Source: Cyclobacteriaceae bacterium (GTDB lineage: Bacteria > Bacteroidota > Bacteroidia > Cytophagales > Cyclobacteriaceae). Taken from it: a stretch of DNA of 5,666 bases. A program made the position numbers and the translations under genes. The notes under the pieces are model-generated. The model was given only the letters and a program-made list of their open reading frames with translations, was not told the DNA's origin and searched no databases. The DNA is taken from assembly GCA_028279155.1 (NCBI GenBank), contig JANQST010000434.1, positions 1-5,666 of the forward strand, given 5' to 3'. Shown piece after piece: positions 1 to 5,666 of this stretch (positions are counted from its first letter, which is position 1; the number at the start of each line of letters is the position of its first letter).

Positions 1-83
1 CTCGGTCTTTTCATGGACTATCCCCTTCTGCAAATTCCAGCTGCAGCCAGTTCGTTAGTCATTCTTTCTATTGCCATTATGCT
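1..83. repeat. Left arm of an 83-bp perfect inverted repeat (probable fold-back artefact)
   Basis: Bases 1-83 are the exact reverse complement of 194-276: base 1 pairs with 276 and base 83 with 194. After one mismatch (84/193), four more bases pair (85-88 with 189-192), and then the similarity stops. The spacer between the perfect arms is 110 bp (84-193). The right arm lies in frame inside a membrane-protein gene, while the left arm is the same coding sequence turned around, so the left arm is most likely the copy. The repeat starts at the first base of the window, so its outer limit cannot be seen. Identical arms, a gene interrupted mid-domain and a short CAAC microhomology at the junction fit an inverted chimera from amplification or assembly better than a natural repeat. 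Confidence 0.93.
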
Positions 84-1035
84 TGTTGATCCCTTTTCCA
101 ATCTCGTTTTTTACAGCATAATTCATTAAAAGAAATAGCCCTAAAGCAAATGCCAACCCCCAGGCTTTGAACCAGAAGGAAATAGCTCCAACGAGCATAA
201 TGGCAATAGAAAGAATGACTAACGAACTGGCTGCAGCTGGAATTTGCAGAAGGGGATAGTCCATGAAAAGACCGAGCATCAAAATGACACCAATGAATAT
301 CAACTCCACCAAAACTGAGTTGAAATGATTTTGATCAAAAACTTTGAGAATTGCCTCCCTGTTACTGAAGTCAGCGATTGACTCGGTAGATCGCACCCTA
401 AACCTAAAATCTATATACGATCTTACACTGTACTTATCTTGCTTGGTTTCCTTGAGTTTCCCCATCATCCGATGACGACTGATTTGACTTTTTCTCAGCT
501 GCTTGTCTAGTGTGCTGGCCATGTATTTGAAAATGTCTTTGTTGGTGAATCGGAAGTAAATGACCATTAAAAAAATCAAAACCGTGATGCCGGCTATAAG
601 TCCCAGAATGTAAAGGATGATGTCCGTTTTGCTGGCAAATTCATTTTCAAGTTGGAATCCAATCATGGTGCTGAGATAAGCGATCAACACAAGTAGTGGA
701 ATGATACTATTGTTCAGGGAGAATTTGGAAAATGGTCGTTGCAAAACGGCAATGAATCTAAACCTGTGACCATCCAGGATGTAGCTGGTTATGTGAAAAG
801 CCATCACAAGATTTCCAAAGGCCATGCCCACCCAGAAAAAACTCCAGAAATTGACTTCACCTTGATACTCGGGATCGAGGAATAAGTAATGGATCCCATA
901 AACCTTTCCAAGTCCCCCCGAAAAGGCTGCAACAATAATTACCCAAAGCGTAAGCAGTGCCAGATTTTTCCGAACATGTAGAAAGGCCAGCTGAAAAGGA
1001 AGGGAATAAATAACGGCTTCAAAAAATTTGCGCAT
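55..1035 (-). CDS. Polytopic membrane protein, possibly the N-terminal membrane part of a Bacteroidota patatin-like phospholipase; 3' end broken by fold-back
   Basis: The frame encodes 326 residues from ATG at 1035. An in-frame TTG at 1041 is possible but less likely. Hydrophobic segments lie at about residues 25-40, 62-85, 108-128, 138-161, 240-258, 264-287 and 290-307. A charged, basic loop (about 165-235) separates the first four from the last three. The motif YLFLDPEY (50-57) and the general pattern resemble the membrane module that I recall at the N terminus of large Bacteroidota patatin-like phospholipases. The patatin domain itself (GxSxG, DGG/DGA) is not in this window, so the function is an inference. 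The last nine or ten residues before the stop at 55-57 (from about residue 317) are read from the inverted copy of the gene's own sequence. The true protein therefore leaves the window at about base 85 and is certainly longer or different. No clear Shine-Dalgarno is visible. The start is divergent from the hydrolase gene, 52 bp away. Confidence 0.6.
   Translation of the reverse strand: MRKFFEAVIYSLPFQLAFLHVRKNLALLTLWVIIVAAFSGGLGKVYGIHYLFLDPEYQGEVNFWSFFWVGMAFGNLVMAFHITSYILDGHRFRFIAVLQRPFSKFSLNNSIIPLLVLIAYLSTMIGFQLENEFASKTDIILYILGLIAGITVLIFLMVIYFRFTNKDIFKYMASTLDKQLRKSQISRHRMMGKLKETKQDKYSVRSYIDFRFRVRSTESIADFSNREAILKVFDQNHFNSVLVELIFIGVILMLGLFMDYPLLQIPAAASSLVILSIAIMLVGAISFWFKAWGLAFALGLFLLMNYAVKNEIGKGINKHNGNRKND
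194..276. repeat. Right arm of the 83-bp inverted repeat
   Basis: This is the exact reverse complement of 1-83. It is probably the original copy, because on the minus strand it encodes an uninterrupted hydrophobic stretch (about residues 254-281) of the flanking membrane protein, in the same frame as the rest of that gene. Confidence 0.93.
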
Positions 1036-1087
1036 AATCAAATAAACGTTCCACTGATCTCTTTATTTATCTAATTTGCCGCTTGAG

Positions 1088-1927
1088 ATGAGGGACGAAT
1101 TAGAAAGTAATTACATTATATCCAGAGATGGTCTAAAATTATACTATATAAATAGTATTGTAGAGAACCCCAAGGCAGTAGTTTGTTTGCTGCATGGGCA
1201 TGGAGAGCATATTGGAAGGTACGAACATGTAACGGAATTCATGGGAAAGCAAAACATAGCTTGCGTTGGTTTTGATTTTAGGGGCCATGGAAAATCCGAA
1301 GGGAAACGTGGGCATATGTCATCAATGGAGCAGGTGTTGGGGGATGTGGAAGAGGCATTAAAATTTGTCCGTCTGAATTACCTGGATGTTCCGATGCTTT
1401 TATTTGGACACAGCTTTGGTGGATGTGTGGTTCTCAACTACGTGTTGAAGAAACCAATTATAGAACTTGCCGGCTTTATTGCCTCCTCACCCTGGCTGGC
1501 TCTTGCATTTGAACCTCCTAAATGGAAAGTGAAATTAGGCAGGATTATGGCTTCAATATTGCCAAAGTTGTCGTTGGCAAGCGAACTTAATCCTGATCAT
1601 CTAAGCAAGGAAAAAGAAGAGGTTGAGAAGTATGCTTCCGATCCATTGGTTCATAACAGGATTTCTGCAAGATTCTTCCAGGAAACATCAAATGCAGGAA
1701 TATATGTTTCTGAAAATTCCGCTAACATCAAATTGCCAGGTTTGGTTTATCATGGAAAAGGAGATCAAATCATTAGTTTTCAAGCCACTAAAGAAGCCGC
1801 TGAAAAATCGGATCAAATTGAATTCCATGAATTGGATGGTGTTTATCATGAGCCGCACAATGATGTTGAAAAAAATAAAGTGCTCAACCTTGTGTCAGAT
1901 TGGATTCATAATAAAATATCTGTTTGA
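1088..1927 (+). CDS. Alpha/beta hydrolase, monoacylglycerol lipase-like (serine aminopeptidase S33 / Hydrolase_4 family)
   Basis: This 279-residue protein has a full alpha/beta-hydrolase signature. The oxyanion-side motif HGHGEH is at residues 36-41, and FDFRGHGKSEGKRGH (62-76) is typical of monoacylglycerol lipases. The nucleophile elbow GHSFGG (107-112) places the catalytic serine at 109. The likely acid is Asp226 in YHGKGDQI, and the likely base is His254 in VYHEPHND. A cap region fills about 135-200. Members hydrolyse monoacylglycerols or other short lipid esters. There is no signal peptide, so it probably acts in the cytoplasm or at the inner membrane face. Length is normal for the bacterial family. 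ATG at 1088 is preferred over the in-frame TTG at 1076, because nothing conserved precedes it. Two bases separate its stop from the next ATG, so it probably leads an operon with the two small membrane proteins. Exact substrate is unknown; lysophospholipase or esterase activity is an alternative. Confidence 0.88.
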   Translation: MRDELESNYIISRDGLKLYYINSIVENPKAVVCLLHGHGEHIGRYEHVTEFMGKQNIACVGFDFRGHGKSEGKRGHMSSMEQVLGDVEEALKFVRLNYLDVPMLLFGHSFGGCVVLNYVLKKPIIELAGFIASSPWLALAFEPPKWKVKLGRIMASILPKLSLASELNPDHLSKEKEEVEKYASDPLVHNRISARFFQETSNAGIYVSENSANIKLPGLVYHGKGDQIISFQATKEAAEKSDQIEFHELDGVYHEPHNDVEKNKVLNLVSDWIHNKISV

Positions 1928-1929
1928 TA

Positions 1930-2469
1930 ATGTCTCTAGAATCTTTCAAATCAAATGAAGTAGCAAAATTGTTTGAACAGAATGGGTATAAGATTGTGAA
2001 AGAGGAATGGGGGATCGTTATACGAAATCAGTCGATCTATCGAAGGCCTCTCGCCATTATTGGAATAGTTTTGGGAGTCGTACTCTTAACAATTTCAATA
2101 CAATCTGGGTCATGGAAAGTTGGCCTCTTGTCTATACTATTGATCGGTATTCCTTTTACATCCGTTCAATGGAGAATGCCATTTTCTGTAACTCTAGGAC
2201 TGGATCGAATACTAATCAATAATTTGAATAGTGTAGAAATGATAGAGGCGTCCGATCTTCCTGAGTTAGTTGTCAATTATGAAACACGTACAGCCTTCGT
2301 GAGTCCATTTGAAGAAGGGTATCGCGATCATATTTACACATTCCAACTAACTACTCCTGTAAAAAAACACAACCTCTTTCGTATTAAATCGAGGACAGAG
2401 CTAACAGTATTGATAGAACAATTGGTCGCAGATCTGTCTAAACTGAATATTTGGAAAGATGAGCAATAA
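1930..2469 (+). CDS. Hypothetical two-helix membrane protein
   Basis: The frame encodes 179 residues from ATG at 1930, two bases after the hydrolase stop. An upstream in-frame TTG at 1924 overlaps that stop and is less likely. The N-terminal 39 residues are soluble and charged (EQNGYKIVKEEWGIVIRN). Two hydrophobic segments follow at about 41-57 and 63-78, joined by a very short turn. A C-terminal part of about 100 residues comes next, with alternating hydrophobic and polar residues that suggest beta strands, and then a helix (about 155-175). This layout of a paired-helix hairpin followed by a beta-rich domain recalls small membrane-anchored PH-like proteins, but no diagnostic motif is visible and I do not assign a family. 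Tight spacing on both sides suggests co-translation with the hydrolase and the following 60-residue protein, so a membrane-associated partner role is possible but unproven. Confidence 0.8.
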   Translation: MSLESFKSNEVAKLFEQNGYKIVKEEWGIVIRNQSIYRRPLAIIGIVLGVVLLTISIQSGSWKVGLLSILLIGIPFTSVQWRMPFSVTLGLDRILINNLNSVEMIEASDLPELVVNYETRTAFVSPFEEGYRDHIYTFQLTTPVKKHNLFRIKSRTELTVLIEQLVADLSKLNIWKDEQ

Positions 2470-2641
2470 GATGAAAATAACCCTTTACCGAGTCCTAGGA
2501 TTAGTAGGAGCCTTAATAATGTTGACAGAAATCCTAATGGATTTTCATGACCTACTAATGCTCTTTGGTTCTCTAATGGTTATGACAAGCGTGATTCTCG
2601 ATGCAATGCATAGAAAAGACGCAAACAATAAGGAAAATTGA
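2459..2641 (+). CDS. Small hypothetical membrane protein (60 residues, two helices)
   Basis: This short frame has two predicted transmembrane segments (about residues 9-26 and 29-47) and a polar tail HRKDANNKEN. ATG at 2459 overlaps the end of the upstream gene by 11 bp and has GGAAAG directly before it. A second in-frame ATG at 2471, just past the upstream stop, would give 56 residues and is a real alternative. Evidence that it is a gene: it fills the gap exactly between two coding regions, has clear helix-hairpin character, follows its neighbour with operon-like overlap, and ends just before the convergent gene. No known family is recognised. It probably sits in the inner membrane. Confidence 0.66.
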   Translation: MSNKMKITLYRVLGLVGALIMLTEILMDFHDLLMLFGSLMVMTSVILDAMHRKDANNKEN

Positions 2642-2645
2642 TTTC

Positions 2646-3785
2646 TTACCCAATCGCCTGATCCAAATCTGCAATCAAGTCCTCAATATCTTCTATCCCA
2701 ACACTCAATCGAATCAAAGAATCTACAAGTCCACCTACAATACGTTTTTCTTTAGGAATGCTTGCATGTGTCATTCCTGCAGGGTGGCCGACCAATGATT
2801 CTACTCCGCCTAAAGATTCTGCAAGACTGAACAGTTTGAATGCGCTGAGAGTCTCTTCCGCTTTTTCTAAGGTATCTTCTTTCAAAACAAAAGACATCAT
2901 TCCACCGAAATCACGCATTTGTTTTTTTGCAATATCATGATTCGGGTGATCTTCGAATCCAGGCCAATAAACCTTGTCCACCTTTGGGTGATTTCTTAAA
3001 TGTTCGGCAATGGCTTTTCCGTTTTCACAGTGTCTCTGCATTCGGACATGAAGTGTTTTGATTCCTCTTATCACCAAAAAACAATCTTGCGGTCCGGGTA
3101 CTGCACCGCTGGAATTCTGAATGAATGCAAATTTTTCATCCAGCTCCTGGTCATTGGTACCTAAAAATCCCATGATCACATCCGAGTGACCAGCGATATA
3201 TTTTGTCACAGAGTGCATCACAATATCCGCACCCTGATCAAGTGGATTTTGAAGATAGGGTGATGCAAACGTATTATCAACCGCGACCTTAGCTCCTCGC
3301 TTGTGCGCGATATCCGCCACAGCCTGGATATCGACAATGTTGAGCATTGGGTTGGTAGGAGTTTCTACCCACACCAACTTGGTATTGTCTGTCATGGCAT
3401 TTTCAACACTTGACAAATCTCGCATATCCACAAATGTGAACTTGATGCCATAATCCTCGAATATCTGTGTGAACAGCCTGAAACTTCCGCCGTAAAGATC
3501 TCCTGTGCTCACAACCTCATCTCCTGGCTTCAAAATCTTGATGACAGTTTCGGTGGCACTCATTCCTGAGGCAAAACACCTTCCAAAATCAGCGTTTTCA
3601 AGTGCTGCAAGGTTTTTCTCAAGAACACTCCTTGTTGGGTTTTGTGTCCGCGCATATTCAAACCCCTTGTGCACCCCAGGACCATCCTGAACGTAGGTTG
3701 AAGTTTGGAAAATGGGAGTCATAATGGCACCTGTCGAAGGATCTGGTTCTATGCCCGCATGAAGCGCTTTTGTACCGAATTTCAT
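2646..3785 (-). CDS. metB: Cystathionine gamma-synthase / gamma-lyase (Cys/Met metabolism PLP-dependent enzyme)
   Basis: This is a complete 379-residue enzyme of the Cys/Met-metabolism PLP family, close to the usual 380-400. The PLP lysine is Lys195 in HSVTKYIAGHSD, and Asp170 (AVDNTF) contacts the pyridine nitrogen. Tyr98 (DLYGG) stacks on the ring. Tyr44 and Arg46 (EYART) bind the phosphate of the neighbouring subunit. Arg359 in LIRLSVGIED should hold the substrate carboxylate. Glu323 in LAESLGGVESL is the residue shared by cystathionine gamma-synthases and gamma-lyases, and it argues against cystathionine beta-lyase or methionine gamma-lyase. The enzyme is cytosolic. As synthase it joins an activated homoserine ester and cysteine on the way to methionine; as lyase it cleaves cystathionine to cysteine, 2-oxobutyrate and ammonia. 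Sequence alone does not separate the two, so metB is provisional. ATG at 3785 is followed at once by the family-typical MKFGTKALHAG. It is monocistronic here. Confidence 0.93.
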   Translation of the reverse strand: MKFGTKALHAGIEPDPSTGAIMTPIFQTSTYVQDGPGVHKGFEYARTQNPTRSVLEKNLAALENADFGRCFASGMSATETVIKILKPGDEVVSTGDLYGGSFRLFTQIFEDYGIKFTFVDMRDLSSVENAMTDNTKLVWVETPTNPMLNIVDIQAVADIAHKRGAKVAVDNTFASPYLQNPLDQGADIVMHSVTKYIAGHSDVIMGFLGTNDQELDEKFAFIQNSSGAVPGPQDCFLVIRGIKTLHVRMQRHCENGKAIAEHLRNHPKVDKVYWPGFEDHPNHDIAKKQMRDFGGMMSFVLKEDTLEKAEETLSAFKLFSLAESLGGVESLVGHPAGMTHASIPKEKRIVGGLVDSLIRLSVGIEDIEDLIADLDQAIG

Positions 3786-3816
3786 CTTTTTTTACTTGTT
3801 TTTGGTTGATAAAGGG

Positions 3817-3849
3817 CGAAAATAAGAATTAAGTTCCTGTTAGCTCAAA
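3817..3849 (-). promoter_or_regulatory. Candidate Bacteroidota-type promoter for the cystathionine gamma-synthase/lyase gene
   Basis: Read on the minus strand, TTTG (3849-3846) is followed after 21 bases by TATTTTCG (3824-3817). The second element matches the Bacteroidota -7 consensus TAnnTTTG except for one base, and the spacing fits the -33/-7 arrangement. Transcription would start near 3810, leaving a leader of about 25 bases. That is too short for a SAM riboswitch, and none is visible. This is a motif match only. Confidence 0.33.
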
Positions 3850-3855
3850 TAGATA

Positions 3856-3976
3856 GCTGTATTTTGGTTTATAGGCTGTATTTGACGGTTTGTCGACACT
3901 TTCAATCCCACTTGTCGATTTCATCTATAATGGATGGTATTATTTGAATAACATTGTTTTATCAACTAGCTGTATT
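3856..3976. repeat. Three copies of GCTGTATT and a paired TTGTCGA in the divergent intergenic region
   Basis: GCTGTATT occurs at 3856-3863, 3875-3882 and 3969-3976, always after TA or TAG. The first two belong to a longer imperfect tandem repeat, GCTGTATTTTGGTTT (3856-3870) and GCTGTATTTGACGGTTT (3875-3891), with a 19-bp period. TTGTCGA occurs at 3890-3896 and 3912-3918, 22 bp apart, or about two helical turns. They lie between two divergent genes, where operators would be expected. Chance or old slippage in AT-rich DNA is also possible. Confidence 0.4.
3938..3946 (+). promoter_or_regulatory. Weak candidate -7 element for the small secreted-protein gene
   Basis: TATTATTTG resembles TAnnTTTG with one extra base between the halves. 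A TTG at 3913 lies 23 bp upstream as a possible -33 element. This would leave a leader of about 60 bases before ATG at 4010. A perfect TATAAT at 3926-3931 lies nearby but has no partner at the right distance. Low confidence. Confidence 0.2.
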
Positions 3977-3994
3977 CTATAACAAATTGGATTT

Positions 3995-4000
3995 AAAGGA
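3995..4000 (+). promoter_or_regulatory. Ribosome binding site AAAGGA for the secreted-protein gene
   Basis: AAAGGA lies nine bases before ATG at 4010. It is the clearest Shine-Dalgarno-like site in the window and supports that start, which also begins a well-formed signal peptide. Confidence 0.5.
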
Positions 4001-4009
4001 TACATTGTT

Positions 4010-4486
4010 ATGAAAAAGATTATCGCCACAATCACACTAAGCATAGCCACACTATTTGTGTTTGGCCAGCAATATTCTGGTTACTATGTAAGTGCACCAC
4101 AGGTTCACGAGTTTGATCACTTCAAAATGAAGCAGCAAAAAGACCCTACCAAGGTAGAAGGTGATATTGAATTGCATGCTTACTGCTCTAAAAAGGATGA
4201 GTTATGGGAAATGACTGCAGTTTTTATTGAAGATGAGGAGAAACGAAATGAACTAATCACCGAGTATGGTCAGGGAAAAGATATTATTTCTGTTCACTTT
4301 CTGAAATTCATGTGGGATGGAAACGAATGGGAGTATTTCCTTTTGGGATACCAAGGCCAAGACAAACACCGACATTTTGTTGTAATCGAAGAGATCTTCA
4401 ATGATGAGACAGAAACTCAGTTGTTGGAATTCAACACGTTTGATTGGGTGAAGGGTCATCACATCTCAGAAGCTGGAGCTCCCTGA
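4010..4486 (+). CDS. Small secreted hypothetical protein with signal peptide
   Basis: This is a 158-residue protein. It starts with a classic signal peptide: MKKIIA, a hydrophobic core at about residues 5-18, and probable cleavage before the Gln-Gln at 20-21 (VFG/QQ), a common Bacteroidota style. There is no lipobox cysteine in the signal region, so it is not a lipoprotein. The mature part, about 138 residues, is acidic and aromatic-rich with alternating patterns that suggest beta strands (HFLKFMWDGNEWEYFLLGYQ, 96-115). It has a single cysteine at 59 and a His-rich spot, KHRHF (119-123). I recognise no family. It is probably periplasmic or exported. A good ribosome site precedes the start. 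Its last 28 bp, encoding the C-terminal residues and the stop, overlap the end of the convergent acetyltransferase gene. Confidence 0.8.
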   Translation: MKKIIATITLSIATLFVFGQQYSGYYVSAPQVHEFDHFKMKQQKDPTKVEGDIELHAYCSKKDELWEMTAVFIEDEEKRNELITEYGQGKDIISVHFLKFMWDGNEWEYFLLGYQGQDKHRHFVVIEEIFNDETETQLLEFNTFDWVKGHHISEAGAP

Positions 4487-4986
4487 TCTTTATTCTTAGG
4501 CAATGAGAGTTCGGCTCCTTCGAAATAGCTAGCTCGTATTTGAAACCCTCTATTATCAATGCCAACCAAAACACTGTTGCCATATGCCGGCCATAGTGCT
4601 CCATTTCTTGCGTTTAGAATAGGATTTTCCAATACAGCCATGATGCCAACAATTCCTTCTTTTTTGTAAAGTTTTTGTTCAGTGAAAATATCCCATACGT
4701 TCTGAAATAGGGCTTTCATGATTCCCTGGTTTCTAAAACTCTCTTTCACAAAAGTGCGCCGCACATGAAAATAGTTTAGAAGCGGTTGATGGAAATATTT
4801 CATGTGAGTGACAACCCCAACAAGTTCACCATCTTTTCTGCAAACAGCTACAAGCTGATCTACTCGTTTTTTGGCCCTTTCTTCATCTCGAATTGCGTCT
4901 TCAGATTTCCAAAAGTCAAGAACTTCCTTTTTTAAATCATCGGTCACACTACCCCAAACAAACTCTATCTTCAGTGATTGATCCAT
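4459..4986 (-). CDS. GNAT-family N-acetyltransferase-like protein
   Basis: This 175-residue protein has the general build of a GNAT domain. An N-terminal helix region (about 15-45) is followed by strand LVAVCRKDGELVGVVTHMKY (45-64) and then strand YFHVRRTFV (72-80). This leads into the acetyl-CoA pyrophosphate loop RNQGIM (85-90) and a helix (89-103); a further strand, GIVGIMAVLEN, lies at 111-121. The loop fits the family pattern R/Q-x-x-G-x-G/A except for Met90 in the last position, a tolerated but atypical residue. The acceptor substrate cannot be told. The C-terminal tail (about 155-175) is polar and may be disordered. ATG at 4986 has no clear Shine-Dalgarno. The gene ends 28 bp inside the convergent secreted-protein gene and starts 71 bp from the divergent TIGR03032-like gene. 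Confidence 0.76.
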   Translation of the reverse strand: MDQSLKIEFVWGSVTDDLKKEVLDFWKSEDAIRDEERAKKRVDQLVAVCRKDGELVGVVTHMKYFHQPLLNYFHVRRTFVKESFRNQGIMKALFQNVWDIFTEQKLYKKEGIVGIMAVLENPILNARNGALWPAYGNSVLVGIDNRGFQIRASYFEGAELSLPKNKDQGAPASEM

Positions 4987-5057
4987 AGTTAATATTACTA
5001 AAACCTGTCTATTTCGAATTTATTCCTGTTAAAAAGATCTTAAATTCACCATCTATT

Positions 5058-5666
5058 ATGGATGCACCGCTAGTTAATGACACCGAGGAAATAGATCAGG
5101 AGAACCCGTTCAATTACGTACACACCACCTCGTTTGCTAAGATTCTTCATGCGCTAAAAAGTAGCCTTGTGTTGAGCACATATCAGACAGGAAAGGTCGT
5201 GATGTTCAGTCCGAAGGATGAGACGAAAATGATCCAGCTCCCCCGGAATTTCAAAAAACCCATGGGTGTAGCTTCTCATGAAACACACCTGGCTATTGCA
5301 TGTATGTCTGAGATTATCCTGACACATCGATCCAATAATGCCGGAAAATCGTATCCCAATAAACCTAATGTGTACGATGCGATCTATCTGCCAAGATCAT
5401 CCTGGTATACAGGCGCGGTGGACACCCACGATATATGTTATGGAAAAGGAGGATTGTGGGCGGTAATAACGCAATTTTCCTGCATTGCCCAGCTAGACCC
5501 GCGTTTCAGTTTTGCTCCAAAATGGAAGCCAAATTTCATTTCGGAATTGAAACCTGGTGATAGATGTCATTTGAACGGGATGACCTTGAAAGATGGTGTC
5601 CCTAAATATGTGACGGCACTGGGAAAAGCAGATGAACCGGGCGGATGGAGGGAGAATAAGTTAGAT
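5058..5666 (+). CDS. TIGR03032 / DUF4915 family protein, partial (3' end beyond the window)
   Basis: An open frame from ATG at 5058 runs for 203 codons to the right edge without a stop. It matches the TIGR03032 (DUF4915) pattern as I know it: SLVLSTYQTGKVVM (36-49), PMGVAS (68-73), LPRSSWYTGAVDTHDICYG (111-129), GLWAVITQFSC (132-142), the adjacent LDPRFSFAPKWKPNFIS (146-162), DRCHLNGM (168-175), YVTALGKADEPGGWREN (184-200). These blocks occur in the expected order with no gap. Members are thought to fold as beta-propellers and have no established function. No signal peptide is seen, so the protein is probably cytoplasmic. The C-terminal part of the protein is missing. The first 15 or so residues are acidic and not conserved, so a slightly later start cannot be excluded, although this is the first ATG. 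Confidence 0.88.
   Translation, partial: MDAPLVNDTEEIDQENPFNYVHTTSFAKILHALKSSLVLSTYQTGKVVMFSPKDETKMIQLPRNFKKPMGVASHETHLAIACMSEIILTHRSNNAGKSYPNKPNVYDAIYLPRSSWYTGAVDTHDICYGKGGLWAVITQFSCIAQLDPRFSFAPKWKPNFISELKPGDRCHLNGMTLKDGVPKYVTALGKADEPGGWRENKLD

Noticed and set aside
1..276. The inverted repeat as terminal repeats of an insertion sequence or miniature transposable element
   Set aside because: The arms are coding sequence of the flanking gene, there is no transposase or target-site duplication, and the spacer is also in-frame coding sequence of the same gene.
1036..1087. Promoters in the 52-bp gap between the membrane-protein and hydrolase genes
   Set aside because: TAATTTG on the plus strand and TATTTG on the minus strand resemble TAnnTTTG, but their inner spacing is wrong and they lie too close to the start codons to call.
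1623..1958. A 111-codon plus-strand frame inside the hydrolase gene
   Set aside because: It is an alternative frame of a gene with a full catalytic triad, and its translation has no domain character.
2007..2222. A 71-codon plus-strand frame inside the 179-residue membrane-protein gene
   Set aside because: It is a shadow frame without a ribosome site or recognisable protein features.
2601..2940. Plus-strand frames opposite the 3' end of the cystathionine gamma-synthase/lyase gene
   Set aside because: They lie antisense to strongly conserved enzyme sequence and are explained by its codon pattern.
3786..3850. A SAM riboswitch upstream of the metB-like gene
   Set aside because: No conserved SAM-I or SAM-II core or pairing pattern is visible, and the promoter candidate leaves too short a leader.
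4253..4462. A 69-codon minus-strand frame within the secreted-protein gene
   Set aside because: It is antisense to a gene with a signal peptide and a good ribosome site, and it has no features of its own.
4459..4490. A bidirectional terminator at the convergent gene ends
   Set aside because: GGAGCTCC has no loop, the outer TCAG/CTGA pairing is only four bases, and there is no T-run, so no stable hairpin is supported.

Overview
The window looks like chromosomal DNA from a Bacteroidota bacterium, possibly of the Cytophagales or Flavobacteriia type. The signs are AT-rich sequence, few Shine-Dalgarno sites, A-rich leaders, a Bacteroidota-style promoter candidate (TTTG, then TAnnTTTG-like) before the Cys/Met enzyme gene, and an N-terminal membrane module that I associate with Bacteroidota patatin-like proteins. 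The order-level placement is inference. I see no rRNA, tRNA, CRISPR array, insertion sequence or phage gene.

Layout. Bases 1-276 hold an exact 83-bp inverted repeat whose left arm starts at base 1. It copies the coding sequence of the first gene backwards and most likely marks a fold-back chimera at a contig end. The minus-strand gene there (start 1035) encodes a polytopic membrane protein that is cut off by this structure. Divergent from it is a three-gene plus-strand cluster (1088-2641): a monoacylglycerol-lipase-like alpha/beta hydrolase, a 179-residue two-helix membrane protein and a 60-residue two-helix membrane protein. Spacings of 2 bp and an 11-bp overlap suggest an operon. It converges, with a 4-bp gap, on a cystathionine gamma-synthase/gamma-lyase gene on the minus strand (2646-3785).

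A 224-bp divergent intergenic region (3786-4009) follows, with short direct repeats and promoter candidates. Then come a small secreted protein (4010-4486, plus) and a GNAT-like acetyltransferase (4459-4986, minus), whose 3' ends overlap by 28 bp. A TIGR03032/DUF4915-type protein (from 5058, plus) runs off the right edge.

How the genes work together: only the hydrolase cluster looks functionally linked, perhaps in lipid or membrane turnover; the adjacent membrane protein may also be a lipid enzyme if its patatin assignment is right. The remaining genes look like ordinary single-gene units. I found no convincing new defence, mobile or biosynthetic system. The strongest anomaly is the terminal inverted repeat, which I read as probably technical.
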